From assembly GCA_018242065.1 (NCBI GenBank), contig JAFECQ010000010.1, positions 1-34,122 on the forward strand: a stretch of DNA of 34,122 nucleotides. Direction: 5' to 3'. The translations under genes and the position numbers were made by a program. The notes below the pieces were generated by a model, which worked only from the letters and a program-made list of their open reading frames with translations, had not been told where the DNA came from and did no database searches. Shown here piece after piece: positions 8,487-16,672 of this stretch; the first letter of the stretch is position 1; every line of letters begins with the position of its first letter. This stretch comes from Pseudomonadota bacterium (GTDB lineage Bacteria; Pseudomonadota; Alphaproteobacteria; UBA9655).

Positions 8487-9049
8487 GACAAAAATATCTG
8501 AAATACATCATAGGAATATTTTCTTTCTCCCTTTTCTGCTGGGGGGTACTTTCATTTACCCAGTTTCACGAAAATATTTCTAACAGTCTTGAAGGGATTC
8601 ATTATATTTTATTTTTGAAAACACGTTCCAGTGGATTTACTGGAAGCTCAGCTATAAAACGAGGGGACATTGTCTCCATACAAGGATATGAGCCTAACTA
8701 CGTAGGAAAAAAGCCTTTTGCAAAGAGGGTGTTGGGGCTCCCGGGAGATCTCATTTTAAAAGCTAAAAACACAGTAGCAATCGTGCCCAAGACACGTGTG
8801 TCTAAGACACTTATACCTAAGGATCCTATGTCTAAGGCGGCCGTATCTATGGCTTCTGAGTCTGTGACACTTCCGTTACTTGAGAAAACTAGTCAAGGCA
8901 AGCCTCTTACTCCCCTTTCTGCTGGATTTGTCCCTGAAGGGTATGTGTTTGTGGCGGGTGATAACCTCAATAGTTTTGATTCACGGTATGAAGAGTTTGG
9001 CTTAGTGCCCATGGAGAAGATCTGGGGAAAGGCAGTTTTCACATGGTGA
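8483..9049 (+). CDS. S26-family conjugation signal peptidase (TraF/TrhF-like)
   Basis: This 188-residue protein has an N-terminal membrane helix (about 6-25) and S26 boxes in order: a serine box NSLEG (the S-L-x-G form of the TraF/TrhF subgroup), RGDIVSI, the lysine box FAKRVLGLPGDLI, and a C-terminal GYVFVAGDNLNSFDSRYEEFG. Family members mature, and in RP4 cyclise, conjugative pilin. F itself has no such gene at this spot; IncH and related systems do (TrhF). Residues about 102-130 (PKTRV, SKTLI, PKDPM, SKAAV) are a repeat-generated insert between the lysine box and the C-terminal box. The gene overlaps trbI by 4 bases and traW by 7. A RP4-style TraF is a different protein from the F-type TraF encoded at 15659. 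Confidence 0.8.
   Translation: MRQKYLKYIIGIFSFSLFCWGVLSFTQFHENISNSLEGIHYILFLKTRSSGFTGSSAIKRGDIVSIQGYEPNYVGKKPFAKRVLGLPGDLILKAKNTVAIVPKTRVSKTLIPKDPMSKAAVSMASESVTLPLLEKTSQGKPLTPLSAGFVPEGYVFVAGDNLNSFDSRYEEFGLVPMEKIWGKAVFTW
8791..8868. repeat. 15-bp-spaced mini-palindromes in S26 peptidase gene
   Basis: GACAC-GT-GTGTC (8791-8802), GTGTCT-A-AGACAC (8798-8810), CCT-A-AGG (8816-8822), TCT-A-AGg (near 8834) and GTC-TGT-GAC (8860-8868). From the second unit on, centres fall at about 8804, 8819, 8834 and 8864. The result is a pentapeptide repeat with S/P-K at positions 1-2. Confidence 0.8.
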
Positions 9050-9795
9050 AAACAGTAATCGGTAACCAGCTATCAAAACTCAGAAAGGAAAAAAAGATCT
9101 GCGCCGAAATCCCATTTGATTACCGATTGCTCATAACTGCTCTTTCTCTTCTCTTTCCATTAAATCAATTAAATGCAAAAGAATTTGGTATTCATGGCGT
9201 TATCTATCCGATTGAGGAGCAAGATCCTATTGCCTTAATCCAACAAAAGCTGAAGGGCATGGAGGAGAGGGGCGAGCTTGAGGAACATAATAAAAAACTC
9301 CAAAAGAAAACAAAGGAAGCTATAGAAAGGCCAAGGCCTGTCAAAGGCATTACGAAAGCTGAAAAAACCAGGGTTTTTTATTTCGATCCCACTTACGTGG
9401 TGAAAGAAGACCTTAAAGACCATAAAGAACAGATTATTTATCAAAAAGGAACCAAAATTAATCCTCTTGAGACAGTAACTCTTTCCCAAGACTTGTTATT
9501 TTTTGATGGTGACGATCCAGAGCAAAAAGCTTGGGCTCAGGCCAGAATACAGAAATCAGCGGATAGTGATCAGAATGATAAAAAAGTACGGTTGATTCTC
9601 GTGAAAGGCGCTCCTCTCGCTTTATCTGAAGAGATAGGCATTCTTGTGTATTTTGATCAAGGGGGTATTCTTACCAAAAAGCTTGGCATTCATCATGTAC
9701 CTGCCCTTGTAACGCAAGAGGATCTTCATTTGCGCATTGAGGAGGCTTGCCTTCAGGATAAAGAAAGTGGAATCCAAGGAGGAGAGAATAAATGA
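9043..9795 (+). CDS. traW: TraW, periplasmic pilus assembly protein
   Basis: The 250-residue protein has an unusually long basic head (about 28 residues) before a hydrophobic core and a cleavage site LNA|KEFG at 45. The mature part starts with the TraW pattern FGIHGVIYPIEEQD, followed by a long charged helix, the FYFDPTYVV strand, and a C-terminal region with LVKG and FDQGGILTKKLGIHHVPALV. TraW is a periplasmic protein that works with TrbC in F-pilus assembly. GGIL..KLGI.HVPA is characteristic of the TraW/TrbC fold. It overlaps the peptidase gene by 7 bases and traU by 4. Confidence 0.85.
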   Translation: MVKTVIGNQLSKLRKEKKICAEIPFDYRLLITALSLLFPLNQLNAKEFGIHGVIYPIEEQDPIALIQQKLKGMEERGELEEHNKKLQKKTKEAIERPRPVKGITKAEKTRVFYFDPTYVVKEDLKDHKEQIIYQKGTKINPLETVTLSQDLLFFDGDDPEQKAWAQARIQKSADSDQNDKKVRLILVKGAPLALSEEIGILVYFDQGGILTKKLGIHHVPALVTQEDLHLRIEEACLQDKESGIQGGENK

Positions 9796-11057
9796 CCCTC
9801 CTCCCTCAGATCCTAAAAACCAGCCTTCAAGATTTCTTGAGAAAATCTCACTTACCTTTTGGACGTGAAGCTCGAGCCATCAACAAAAGTAAAATCCATG
9901 CCAAAAAGCCAACGCATAAGAGCATCTCAGCAGAAAATAAAATCTCTTGGCTTAAAGGAAGATCATCCTCAACAAAAACTTCAGGAGAAAAAAGGGTTTT
10001 TGCTTCTTGCAAAGAGAGAGCACTCAAAAGTGTCACAGTACATAGAAAAGGAAATATTCTGAAAAGAATATTGCTCATACATTTTTGTCTCCCACTTATT
10101 TTTAGCTCTTTTTCAAGTAGTCAAGCTTGCTCAGGCCGGTTTGTCAATCCTATAACAGATATATGCTGGTCTTGCCTTTTTCCTATCAGTATTGGACCTG
10201 TAAAAGTCAATACAGGAAGACGTGAGGATACAAACAATCCTCATCAAATTCCCTGCTTTTGTCCAAGGCCTCCTCTTCCTCTTGTCCCCGGAATCCCTGT
10301 GGGATTTTGGGAGCCCGCAAGGCTTGTAGATGTTACCCGTATTCCTTACTGCATGGTCAGTATGGGGGGATTACAATTAGGAAGAGGCATTGTTAACCAC
10401 GGGATTCATGGAAGCAGTGGAGAACGCAAAACTCAACATAGCTTTTATCAAGTTCATTGGTATCTCTATCCAGTTATTTACTGGCTTGAGCTGCTTACAG
10501 ATTTTCTGTGCCTCGAAAAAGCAAGTTTTGATGTGGGGTATATCACAGAACTTGATCCTTTGTGGAACGCCGATGAGCTTTCTTTTATTCTCAATCCAGA
10601 AGCCATTCTTTTTGGAAATCCTATTGCGCAAGCGGCTTGTGCTGCCGATTGTGCAGCAGCAAGTGCAGGGTTTCCGCAGGATATGCTCTTTTGGTGCGGA
10701 GGCTGTCAGGGAAGTCTTTATCCTTTTACAGGCAATAATACAGCTCATAATGGAGGCGTGCAAGCAAGCCTGCTTATGGCCCAAAGGATAATGGCAAAAC
10801 TTCATCGAGAATTGTTACTTTGGGGAACTAGCGGAACATCTAACCATCAAATCTGCCAGAAGTATCCTCTCCCAATCATTAAAAAGACCCAATACAAGAC
10901 ACAAATGACTTATCCACGTTCCACAACCCGCGGCCCCATGGCTTGTAACCCTTTAGGACGAACCGAAGTCATTTGGGGATCAGGGCGTGAGTTTCCTTAT
11001 AAAGGAGAAGATTTTGGCTATCTCATTTGGAGGAAACGCAATTGTTGCCTTTTATAG
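9792..11057 (+). CDS. traU: TraU, with long basic N-terminal extension
   Basis: Residues from about 112 on are typical TraU: CSGRFVNPITDICWSCLFP, many cysteines, PVGFWEPARLVDVTR, CAADCAAAS and FWCGGCQG. TraU is a periplasmic, disulfide-rich protein needed for DNA transfer. The ATG at 9792 is well supported (AAGGAGGAGAG, ATGA overlap with traW). It gives 421 residues, against about 330 in F, because about 88 Lys/Ser/Arg-rich residues precede the hydrophobic signal-like stretch (about 93-110). A start at CTG 10059 or TTG 10071 would give a normal secreted TraU, and AAGGAAA lies just before 10059. Either the extension is a real cytoplasmic tail, or translation starts internally and the upstream frame is vestigial. 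Confidence 0.9.
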   Translation: MTLLPQILKTSLQDFLRKSHLPFGREARAINKSKIHAKKPTHKSISAENKISWLKGRSSSTKTSGEKRVFASCKERALKSVTVHRKGNILKRILLIHFCLPLIFSSFSSSQACSGRFVNPITDICWSCLFPISIGPVKVNTGRREDTNNPHQIPCFCPRPPLPLVPGIPVGFWEPARLVDVTRIPYCMVSMGGLQLGRGIVNHGIHGSSGERKTQHSFYQVHWYLYPVIYWLELLTDFLCLEKASFDVGYITELDPLWNADELSFILNPEAILFGNPIAQAACAADCAAASAGFPQDMLFWCGGCQGSLYPFTGNNTAHNGGVQASLLMAQRIMAKLHRELLLWGTSGTSNHQICQKYPLPIIKKTQYKTQMTYPRSTTRGPMACNPLGRTEVIWGSGREFPYKGEDFGYLIWRKRNCCLL

Positions 11058-11767
11058 CCCATATCTTATTGATTTTTATTTTCTTTTCCCTTGTTTGCGT
11101 GAGAAATCCTGTGCTTGCAAGCAATGATTCCTCACAAAATTCTGCAATTCAAAAACTCCAAGAAGAGTCTCTACAGAAAATCAACACTCTTCTCAAAGAT
11201 AAAGAATTCCAGGACGTTGTTTCAAGCTTAGAGACTAAAGCTTCATGTTCTGCAACAAACTTGCCTTTTGGGGAGATTACAAAGGATGCAGGATCTCTCT
11301 CAAAAGGATGTCAAACAGAAAATTGTCTCGAAAAGCTTGCGAATCTAACATCAGAGGATAGTGTCAAACTTAAAAATTTCTATATCTTTGTCTCTTGCTC
11401 TTTGGGAGAAAAAGCCCTTTTGAATGTTGCTCAAGATGCTAAGAAATGGGGTGCCACCCTTGTATTGAGGGGATTCAAAGAAGGAAGCTATCTCAAGACT
11501 GCAAAAGCACTTCAAAAGGTTGTCCAAGAAGTGGGCCAAGGTTTTATTATTGATCCTGAACTTTTTACTCTTTTTGCGATTCAAACTGTTCCTACATTTG
11601 TCTTGAGTAAACCTTTTCACTTAAGTGCCTCAGAACGCATGCAAACACCAATTCATGATCGAATTCAAGGTCATGTGAGTCCGAAATATGCTTTAGAGAC
11701 TTTCGCAAAGGAAGGAGATCTTAAAGATGAAGCTAAGTCTCTATTACTGGCAGGAGAGGCAAAATGA
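11042..11767 (+). CDS. trbC: TrbC, periplasmic pilus assembly protein
   Basis: The TTG at 11042 is preferred: GGAGG (11029-11033) is about 8 bases before it, and the frame has no ATG before the signal peptide. The 241-residue product has a hydrophobic leader with cleavage near NPVLA|SND. It then has the F-type TrbC domain: FYIFVSCSLGEKALL, WGATLVLRGFKEGS, GFIIDPELF and the VPTFVLS strand. TrbC helps assemble the pilus and interacts with TraW. The gene overlaps traU by 16 bases and traN1 by 4. Cys-containing strands (CSATNLP, CQTENC) suggest disulfides, as in neighbours. Confidence 0.87.
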   Translation: MLPFIAHILLIFIFFSLVCVRNPVLASNDSSQNSAIQKLQEESLQKINTLLKDKEFQDVVSSLETKASCSATNLPFGEITKDAGSLSKGCQTENCLEKLANLTSEDSVKLKNFYIFVSCSLGEKALLNVAQDAKKWGATLVLRGFKEGSYLKTAKALQKVVQEVGQGFIIDPELFTLFAIQTVPTFVLSKPFHLSASERMQTPIHDRIQGHVSPKYALETFAKEGDLKDEAKSLLLAGEAK

Positions 11768-13620
11768 TCAAGTTCAAAATAGCTTTATGTCTTGTCAGTT
11801 TTGTTTGTTCCTTTTCTGCTTTTGCTGACCCCTGGAAAAACCTTCATCAGGGAGACAAAGCAGCTCAACAATTTCTGGAGCAACTTGACCAGAAAAAGGC
11901 TAAAGTGGGTCCCCACCCTTTTTATGATGGGAAAAAGCCAAAGGAAGCAAATTTTAAAAGTACTGACCTTACAGGCAAATCTCAAAGCGTTTCTCATAAT
12001 AATCCAGCGAGCCAAATGATCCAAGAAAGTGTGGAAAAGCGGCCTAAGATAAAGATTGATCCTCAAAAAGATCCTCTTCTGACCCATGCTCAAAAGTTCG
12101 TGGAAAATCCTCTCAAAACAATTGGAGGAAAAGGTACGCAAGTTGTCGAAGTTTCTCACAATGCAAAGGACGAAATTCTCACATGTGAAGAGGCCGGAGA
12201 TGATTCTCTTGAATCATGCGTAAATGAGCTAAAAGTAAAAGTCATTTACAAAAAAATTACAAAAGAAAAAGCTGCAAGTTTTCGCCTTACAGGCTGCAAG
12301 AAGTCACATAAGCATTACCATGTTCGCTCTTGCCCCTCTCTTCTGGGTCAAGTTCTACAGTGGAGAAGGTATCGTACTTGGAAACACAATGGTGGAGTAA
12401 TTGATGTTACCTCCGCTTTTAAAGAGTGTTTGCAGGAAGTTATCAGCCAAAAGTCTACACGTTGCTATCGCTGCAACAATCCTAGAACAATAGTTCCCCT
12501 TGATCTTAAAGAAAATCAAATTAAAAAGGTTACTATTGAAAGGAGCTCCGCAGGACAACCTTTCATTCAAGGATCTACTCACTTCAGTCGTCATGGGCGA
12601 TTAAAAACTTATAATCTACACGCAACGATTAAGATCGTGTACGAAGAAGATTCCTATCAAATTCTTCCAGATGAGTGGGTATCAAACTGCGATCGGTTAG
12701 AAGCAAGAGTCGATCAAGGTCTTTGCTCCTATGATTCAAGAACCTGCACCCAAGGAAAGCAAACCCGTCTTATCGAAGGCATTCCCATTACAAGAGATTG
12801 TTGGCAGGAAAAGCTCACCTATAGCTGTGCCTATCCTGCAAAAGATGATTGTGGCCCTTTGAGAGCACGAGGTTGTGCTCAAGTCAATTCAACCTGTAAA
12901 CAAATGATTGGAAGCACATGTGTCCTTTATACCCAGACTTATCAATGCAAAGGAAAAACGCAAACCAGTCAACAGATCACTGGAGGGAGTACTCCTTTTT
13001 GCCTGGACGGATACTGTCGAGATCAAAGCTGGGAGCCTAATAACGAAATGATGTCGAGTCTTGCTCAACTGAGCCTTCTTAAGTCTATGGAAGGTAAGAT
13101 GAATTCTATTTTTAAAGGAGACGAACATCAATGCTCAAAACATATCCTTAACTTTAAAGATTGCTGTGGTTCAGGGAAAGGTTGGAGTAAAAGTATAGGT
13201 CTTGGGGGATGCAAGGCAAAGGAAAAGCTCTTGCATGAAAAACGTAAAGCCCGTCTTTGCCATTATGTGGGCACCTATTGTGCAAAAAAGGTCTTAGGCA
13301 AATGCGTTAAAAAAAAATCCAGTTACTGCTGTTTTGGAACAAAACTCCTCAAGGCCTTTCATGAACAAGGCCGTCCTCAAATTAACCTTGGATGGGGTAA
13401 GCCAAAGCACCCTCTTTGCCGTGGATTTACAATTGAGGAAATCCAAAGAATCGACTTTTCCAAACTGGATTTAAGTGAAGCTTTTGAAGATCTCATGAAA
13501 AACTATAAGCCTGAGAAACTCCAAGGCTTAGGACAAAAAGTTGGTGAGCGCCTTGATCTCATTAAAAAGGGACTTAATCCTAAATCTCCACACCAGCCTC
13601 AACAAAGGAATGAACAATGA
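11764..13620 (+). CDS. traN: TraN, mating-pair stabilisation protein (copy 1)
   Basis: This is a 618-residue Cys-rich outer-membrane adhesin with a signal peptide (SAFA|DPW, residue 22). The C-terminal half has the TraN signature: CLDGYCRDQSWEPNNEM, FKDCCGSGKGW, GLCHYVGTYC-like, and YCCFGTKLLKAFHEQGRPQI. TraN stabilises mating pairs by contacting a recipient surface protein. It is followed by a paralogue, traN copy 2. The two share the N-terminal 145 residues and the C-terminal 330 closely, but residues about 160-290 differ. By analogy with F-type TraN, that variable part would be the recipient-recognition tip. The start overlaps trbC by 4 bases. Confidence 0.92.
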   Translation: MIKFKIALCLVSFVCSFSAFADPWKNLHQGDKAAQQFLEQLDQKKAKVGPHPFYDGKKPKEANFKSTDLTGKSQSVSHNNPASQMIQESVEKRPKIKIDPQKDPLLTHAQKFVENPLKTIGGKGTQVVEVSHNAKDEILTCEEAGDDSLESCVNELKVKVIYKKITKEKAASFRLTGCKKSHKHYHVRSCPSLLGQVLQWRRYRTWKHNGGVIDVTSAFKECLQEVISQKSTRCYRCNNPRTIVPLDLKENQIKKVTIERSSAGQPFIQGSTHFSRHGRLKTYNLHATIKIVYEEDSYQILPDEWVSNCDRLEARVDQGLCSYDSRTCTQGKQTRLIEGIPITRDCWQEKLTYSCAYPAKDDCGPLRARGCAQVNSTCKQMIGSTCVLYTQTYQCKGKTQTSQQITGGSTPFCLDGYCRDQSWEPNNEMMSSLAQLSLLKSMEGKMNSIFKGDEHQCSKHILNFKDCCGSGKGWSKSIGLGGCKAKEKLLHEKRKARLCHYVGTYCAKKVLGKCVKKKSSYCCFGTKLLKAFHEQGRPQINLGWGKPKHPLCRGFTIEEIQRIDFSKLDLSEAFEDLMKNYKPEKLQGLGQKVGERLDLIKKGLNPKSPHQPQQRNEQ

Positions 13621-13682
13621 TTTGTAAGCAAGTAAATCATCAAAGCATTCTTCAGTCTTTGCAGAAAGCAGGGTTCAAGTGA
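13617..13682 (+). CDS. 21-residue peptide linking the two traN genes
   Basis: This small frame starts at ATG 13617, overlapping the traN1 stop by 4 bases, and its TGA overlaps the ATG of traN2 by one base (TGATG). It spans the whole 61-base junction. Its most likely role, if any, is translational coupling, since traN2 has no strong ribosome site. Sequence is not recognised. It could equally be a scar of the duplication that produced two traN copies. Confidence 0.25.
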   Translation: MICKQVNHQSILQSLQKAGFK

Positions 13683-15655
13683 TGAGATTAAAACCAGGAA
13701 CTTTTCTTTTGATTCACACTTTCTGCTCTATATTCATGGGGTTGTTGTTCTGTGACAAGGTTTTGTCTGATCCTTGGAGAAACCTGAAGAGTGGAGATCA
13801 AGCCTCTCAAGAGTTTCTGAGTAAGATCGATCAAAAGAAAAACGAAGGAGGATCGTCTCCCTTTTATAAAGGAATTCCTTCTGAAGTTTCCCTTCGTGCT
13901 GCAGAGCTTAAAGGAAAAGCTCAAGTTCTTTCTATAAAAGATCCTGCCAGTAAAATGATCTTTGGAAGCTCTGAAGCCCGCTCTCAATTTAAGATTGATC
14001 CTCATAAAGATCCCCTTCTAAAAGACGCAGAGAAGATTGGGCAAACTCCTTTAGAGGTTATTGGAGGAAAGGGCACAAAAGTCACGCGCATTGAACATAA
14101 AGGTAAGGATGAAATCCTTGTTTGTGAAGAAGCTGGAGAGGATTCCCTTGAGACTTGTGTTCGTGAACTCCATGTAAAAATCATCAAAACAACAGCAAGG
14201 AAAGAATGGGATGGGAATTTTTTTATCTCAAAATGTAGTAATGCGGAAAGAGGAGGCCATTACGTTCCTTGTGCCAGTTTGAGAAATGCTGTGTTTCAAG
14301 CACGATGGGCTTTGAGTGGTTTTTTGATGCGAAGAGAAAAACCTGATATTAATGCGATTTTAAACATTACAGAAGCGTATAAGTCATGTATCAGAGAAGT
14401 GGGGATAGCGAAGTTTAATTGTAGAGAGGCTTTACGTTGTACCGTGGCTCTTCCTGGCCTTCCTTTTTCCCTTGATCAGATCCAAAAAATTACTCTTCTC
14501 AAAGACCCCCATAACGCTAAGAAGTTATTTACAAAAGTGGAACATGCTCATACGTATAACAGTGGAAGGACTGAATATTATTTTCAGCCTTATATTAAGG
14601 TCTTATATGAAAAAGAAGAGATTCAAGTCCTGCCTGACAACTGGATCTCTAATTGTAGCCGCTTAGAAGAAAAAGCTGACCAAGGTCTTTGTTCTTATGA
14701 TTCAAAAGCATGCACTCAAGGACGGCAAACACGTACTATAGAGGGAATTCCCACTACACGAGACTGCTGGCAAGAAACCTATACGTACAGCTGCTCATAC
14801 CCTGCCAAAAATGATTGTGGCCCTCTAAGAGCCAGAGGATGTGCTCAAATAAGCTCTGCTTGTCAACAAAAGGTTGGAAATGCTTGTGTTGTTTATTCTC
14901 AAACCTATCAGTGTCGGGGAAATGTAACTCCAGGTTCAACGGATTCCATTACAGGGGGACAGACACCTTTTTGTCTTGATGGGTATTGCCGAGATCAAGG
15001 ATATGAGGCCAACAATGAGATGATGGCAACGTTAGCTCAACTTAGCCTTCTTAAAGAGATGCAAGGACAAATTAAAAATAGCACCATCTTTAAAGGAGAG
15101 GATAATCGGTGCTCTAAATGCATCATAAGCTTTAAGGATTGCTGCGGATCTGGAAAAGGATGGGGCAAGAGCATTGGTCTTACGGACTGTAGCCCAGAAG
15201 AAAGACTCCTCAAGCAAAAACGTAATGCAGGCTTGTGTCATTATGTAGGAACTTACTGTGCTGAGAAAATACCCCTCGTAGGCTGCATTAAGAAAAAATC
15301 TACCTACTGCTGTTTTGGAACAAAGCTTCTCAAGGCCTTTCATGAGCAGGGGCGTCCCCAGATTGGTTTAGGATGGGGTGAGGCCAAAGAACCTATCTGC
15401 CGAGGATTTACGGTTGAAGAAATTCAGAAAATTGACTTTTCCAAACTCGACCTGAGAGAGATCTATGAAGATCTCATGAAAAACTTCCAGCCCAGCAAGA
15501 TGAACGACATCAGCAAACATGTAGGAGAACGCATCGAGACGATCAAAAGGGGACTTAACCCCGAGGGACTAAGTCCCCCCCGGGAGTTAAATTCCGAAGG
15601 ACTAAGTCCCACTCCTAAAGGAACAAAACAACCTACCCAAAGAGATGAGGCATAA
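13682..15655 (+). CDS. traN: TraN, mating-pair stabilisation protein (copy 2)
   Basis: This is a 657-residue paralogue of the gene before it. ATG 13682 is preferred over GTG 13679 because it overlaps the stop of the small upstream frame. The signal peptide ends near KVLS|DPW. Shared blocks include PFY.G, DPHKDPLL, IGGKGT, CEEAGEDSLETC, CSYDSKACTQGRQTRTIEG, and a long Cys-rich C-terminus. The central segment (about 165-300) is unlike copy 1 in sequence and cysteine placement. The C-terminus carries a short repeat tract (GLNPE, GLSPP, EGLSP). Two adhesins in tandem may widen recipient range, or one copy may be redundant. Confidence 0.92.
   Translation: MRLKPGTFLLIHTFCSIFMGLLFCDKVLSDPWRNLKSGDQASQEFLSKIDQKKNEGGSSPFYKGIPSEVSLRAAELKGKAQVLSIKDPASKMIFGSSEARSQFKIDPHKDPLLKDAEKIGQTPLEVIGGKGTKVTRIEHKGKDEILVCEEAGEDSLETCVRELHVKIIKTTARKEWDGNFFISKCSNAERGGHYVPCASLRNAVFQARWALSGFLMRREKPDINAILNITEAYKSCIREVGIAKFNCREALRCTVALPGLPFSLDQIQKITLLKDPHNAKKLFTKVEHAHTYNSGRTEYYFQPYIKVLYEKEEIQVLPDNWISNCSRLEEKADQGLCSYDSKACTQGRQTRTIEGIPTTRDCWQETYTYSCSYPAKNDCGPLRARGCAQISSACQQKVGNACVVYSQTYQCRGNVTPGSTDSITGGQTPFCLDGYCRDQGYEANNEMMATLAQLSLLKEMQGQIKNSTIFKGEDNRCSKCIISFKDCCGSGKGWGKSIGLTDCSPEERLLKQKRNAGLCHYVGTYCAEKIPLVGCIKKKSTYCCFGTKLLKAFHEQGRPQIGLGWGEAKEPICRGFTVEEIQKIDFSKLDLREIYEDLMKNFQPSKMNDISKHVGERIETIKRGLNPEGLSPPRELNSEGLSPTPKGTKQPTQRDEA
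15549..15609. repeat. Mini-palindromes at traN copy 2 3' end
   Basis: GGGACT-A-AGTCCC (15565-15577) and GGACT-A-AGTCC (15599-15609) share the CTAAG centre seen in the other tracts. GGGG..CCCC (15549-15562) and CCCGGG (15579-15584) lie between or beside them. They encode the GLNPE/GLSPP repeats. Copy 1 of traN lacks the tract, so it arose after the duplication or was lost there. Confidence 0.7.
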
Positions 15656-15658
15656 ACC

Positions 15659-16672
15659 GTGATTCATTCTCGATATTCAGCATTTAAATTGTTTTGGAAA
15701 ACGTCTCATTTCCTTGGGCTTCTTGTTCTTCTCTTGAGTTTGGTCAGCAGTTTGGCTTTTCTAAAGGCTGATTCTTTAACTCAACCTCATAAGAAGCCCG
15801 AGGGATCTCTAAAAGCCGAAACACATTCTCTTCCTAATATCAGGTGGAGGGCTCAGCCCTCGTTTTTTGGAGGGAGGGCTGAAGGATGGCATTGGTACCA
15901 AGACAGTGATCAGTCATCAGAAATCAGTGATCAGAAAAAGCCCCTCTTAAATCCAACCCAAGTTATTGAAGAACAGCGGAAAGCCCTTGAAACAAAGCTT
16001 CATGCAGCAATTATTGAACCTACCCATGAGAACTTGATTGCCTACATTACAGCTCAAAGAGCCTTGATGGACCAGAGTCAGCGCTTTTCTGAAGAATGGA
16101 AAAAGGTTGTGATGGCAACGCCTGTCTTAGATGAAACTCTGATTCATCCTACCGATCAAAATGCCCGCCATATCTACTATAATGAACGAAGTACAGAGCT
16201 TTCAAAACGAATTAAGGCCTTGGCAAATGACTATGGGCTTTTCTTTTTCTTTCGAAAAAACTGTCCCTATTGTCATCACTTTGCTCCTATTGTGAAACGG
16301 TTTTCCCAAAAGTATGGCTGGTCTGTTTTAGCAATTTCCATGGATGGGGGACCTTTAAGGTCCTCACTCCCTGAATTTCCTGATGCTAGGGAAGATAATG
16401 GTATTTCAAAGCGCCTTCAGGTATCACATGTACCAGCTCTTATTGCCTTTCACCCTAAAACAAAACAGCTCGTTCCCCTTGCCTATGGCATGATTTCTGA
16501 AAGCGAAATTGAAGAGCGCGTGCTTCTTTGGTTTTCAGGTTCTGGCTCTCTAGGCCCCAAACCTCCCGGACTTGCGGGCCCTAGAGCTCTGGAATCTAGA
16601 GATAGAGGATCTAAGACAAGCACTTTAATGCGACTTTCTGAGAAAATTCAATATCATGGAGAAAAAGAATGA
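15659..16672 (+). CDS. traF: TraF, F-type pilus assembly protein, thioredoxin fold with CPYC
   Basis: A GTG start follows the traN2 stop by 3 bases, with GAGG upstream. The 337-residue product has a signal-like helix (about 17-36), the TraF-type GWHWYQD motif, a helical middle and a C-terminal thioredoxin fold: LFFFFRKNCPYCHHFAPIV (cysteines 202 and 205), a cis-proline HVPALIAFHPKT strand and an ISESEIEERV helix. F TraF has this fold but lacks the redox CXXC; here CPYC is intact, so the protein may itself be a disulfide isomerase serving the Cys-rich TraN and TraU (TrbB-like role). The last 45 residues are repeat-derived (GPKPP, GLAGP, RALES, RDRGS). Confidence 0.87.
   Translation: MIHSRYSAFKLFWKTSHFLGLLVLLLSLVSSLAFLKADSLTQPHKKPEGSLKAETHSLPNIRWRAQPSFFGGRAEGWHWYQDSDQSSEISDQKKPLLNPTQVIEEQRKALETKLHAAIIEPTHENLIAYITAQRALMDQSQRFSEEWKKVVMATPVLDETLIHPTDQNARHIYYNERSTELSKRIKALANDYGLFFFFRKNCPYCHHFAPIVKRFSQKYGWSVLAISMDGGPLRSSLPEFPDAREDNGISKRLQVSHVPALIAFHPKTKQLVPLAYGMISESEIEERVLLWFSGSGSLGPKPPGLAGPRALESRDRGSKTSTLMRLSEKIQYHGEKE

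Noticed and set aside
9859-10062. 67-residue plus-strand frame inside the traU 5' extension
   Set aside because: It is Lys/Gln-rich with no family resemblance and no ribosome site, and it overlaps the better-supported traU frame.
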